Assembly (NCBI GenBank): GCA_964506005.1
Contig: CAZDLX010000127.1
Coordinates: 1-10,872 of the forward strand
Direction: 5' to 3'
Source of the DNA: UBA3940 sp964506005
Lineage (GTDB): Bacteria > Chloroflexota > Anaerolineae > Aggregatilineales > UBA3940
Length of the DNA stretch: 10,872 bases
Shown piece after piece: positions 10,791 through 10,872 of this stretch; position 1 is the first letter of the stretch; each line of letters opens with the position of its first letter. Below the pieces are notes generated by a model. The model did no database searches. It was not told the DNA's origin and worked only from the letters and a program-made list of their open reading frames with translations. The position numbers were made by a program, and so were the translations under genes.

Positions 10791-10872
10791 CCCCGAGGGG
10801 AAGCCTGACTTCCCCCTCTCCGTGGCACGGAGAGGGGGCGCGACCGCCAGAGGCGGTCGTCGGGGGTGAGGT
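10791..10872. repeat. Hairpin-rich intergenic repeat at window end (cut off)
   Basis: The last 82 bases are almost all paired: CCCC/GGGG (10791-10800), GGGGAAG/CTTCCCC (10797-10815, competing with the first), a 13-pair near-continuous palindrome CCCCCTCTCCGTG/CACGGAGAGGGGG (10812-10838) and CGACCGCC/GGCGGTCG with loop AGA (10841-10859). The block ends GGGGTGAGGT (10863-10872), the reverse complement of ACCTCACCCC at 3341-3350, so the same repeat family occurs near ftcD. From 10668 to 10790 I see no gene and no clear promoter. Confidence 0.65.

Overview
The window reads as a GC-rich bacterial chromosome segment, most likely from an uncultured Chloroflexota (Anaerolineae-like) genome. This is an inference from several things: a lipoprotein with a Thr/Pro/Ala-rich spacer and an M23 domain of the 'HxGVEF' type, the gene mix (fused FtcD, MutS2, FabI, an AAG-type glycosylase), and intergenic spaces packed with hairpin repeats. 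A run of exactly 100 Ns (8780-8879) shows that it is a draft scaffold, so linkage across that point is not certain.

Left part (1-3262). The last codons of a plus-strand gene, probably an amino-acid ABC transporter binding protein, end at 52. They converge on a minus-strand toxin-antitoxin pair: a VapC-type PIN toxin whose start overlaps the antitoxin stop by 4 bases. Upstream on the same strand, a bifunctional glutamate formimidoyltransferase/formimidoyl-THF cyclodeaminase (ftcD, GTG start) is followed after 5 bases by an M23-peptidase lipoprotein, so these two look co-transcribed from a TATAAT promoter near 3312.

Middle part (3263-7914). A 99-base nested inverted repeat and a boxA-like sequence precede a plus-strand DJ-1/PfpI gene with its own promoter. 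This gene converges with mutS2. The space between their 3' ends is a tightly packed series of small hairpins ending in a good intrinsic terminator for mutS2. Between mutS2 and the upstream fabI gene lie a hairpin and an array of 7-base units.

Right part (7915-10872). Upstream of fabI is a repeat-filled spacer bounded by inverted repeats, with two related arrays of 9-base units. Then come an AAG/MPG-type 3-methyladenine DNA glycosylase, the sequence gap, a gap-truncated XRE-type regulator with a Gly-Asp-rich segment, a GalE-like sugar-nucleotide epimerase with a TATAAT promoter and leader palindrome, a small conserved-looking protein of unknown function, and a final repeat block running off the end.

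The genes are mostly ordinary housekeeping functions (DNA repair or recombination control, fatty-acid synthesis, histidine-derived one-carbon metabolism, cell-wall and sugar metabolism) and do not form one pathway. What stands out is the non-coding layer: ten hairpins with different stems but exactly three-base loops, plus 7-base and 9-base arrays in the spacers. I see no convincing new multi-gene system. The protein most likely to belong to something unusual is the XRE/Gly-Asp protein cut by the gap.
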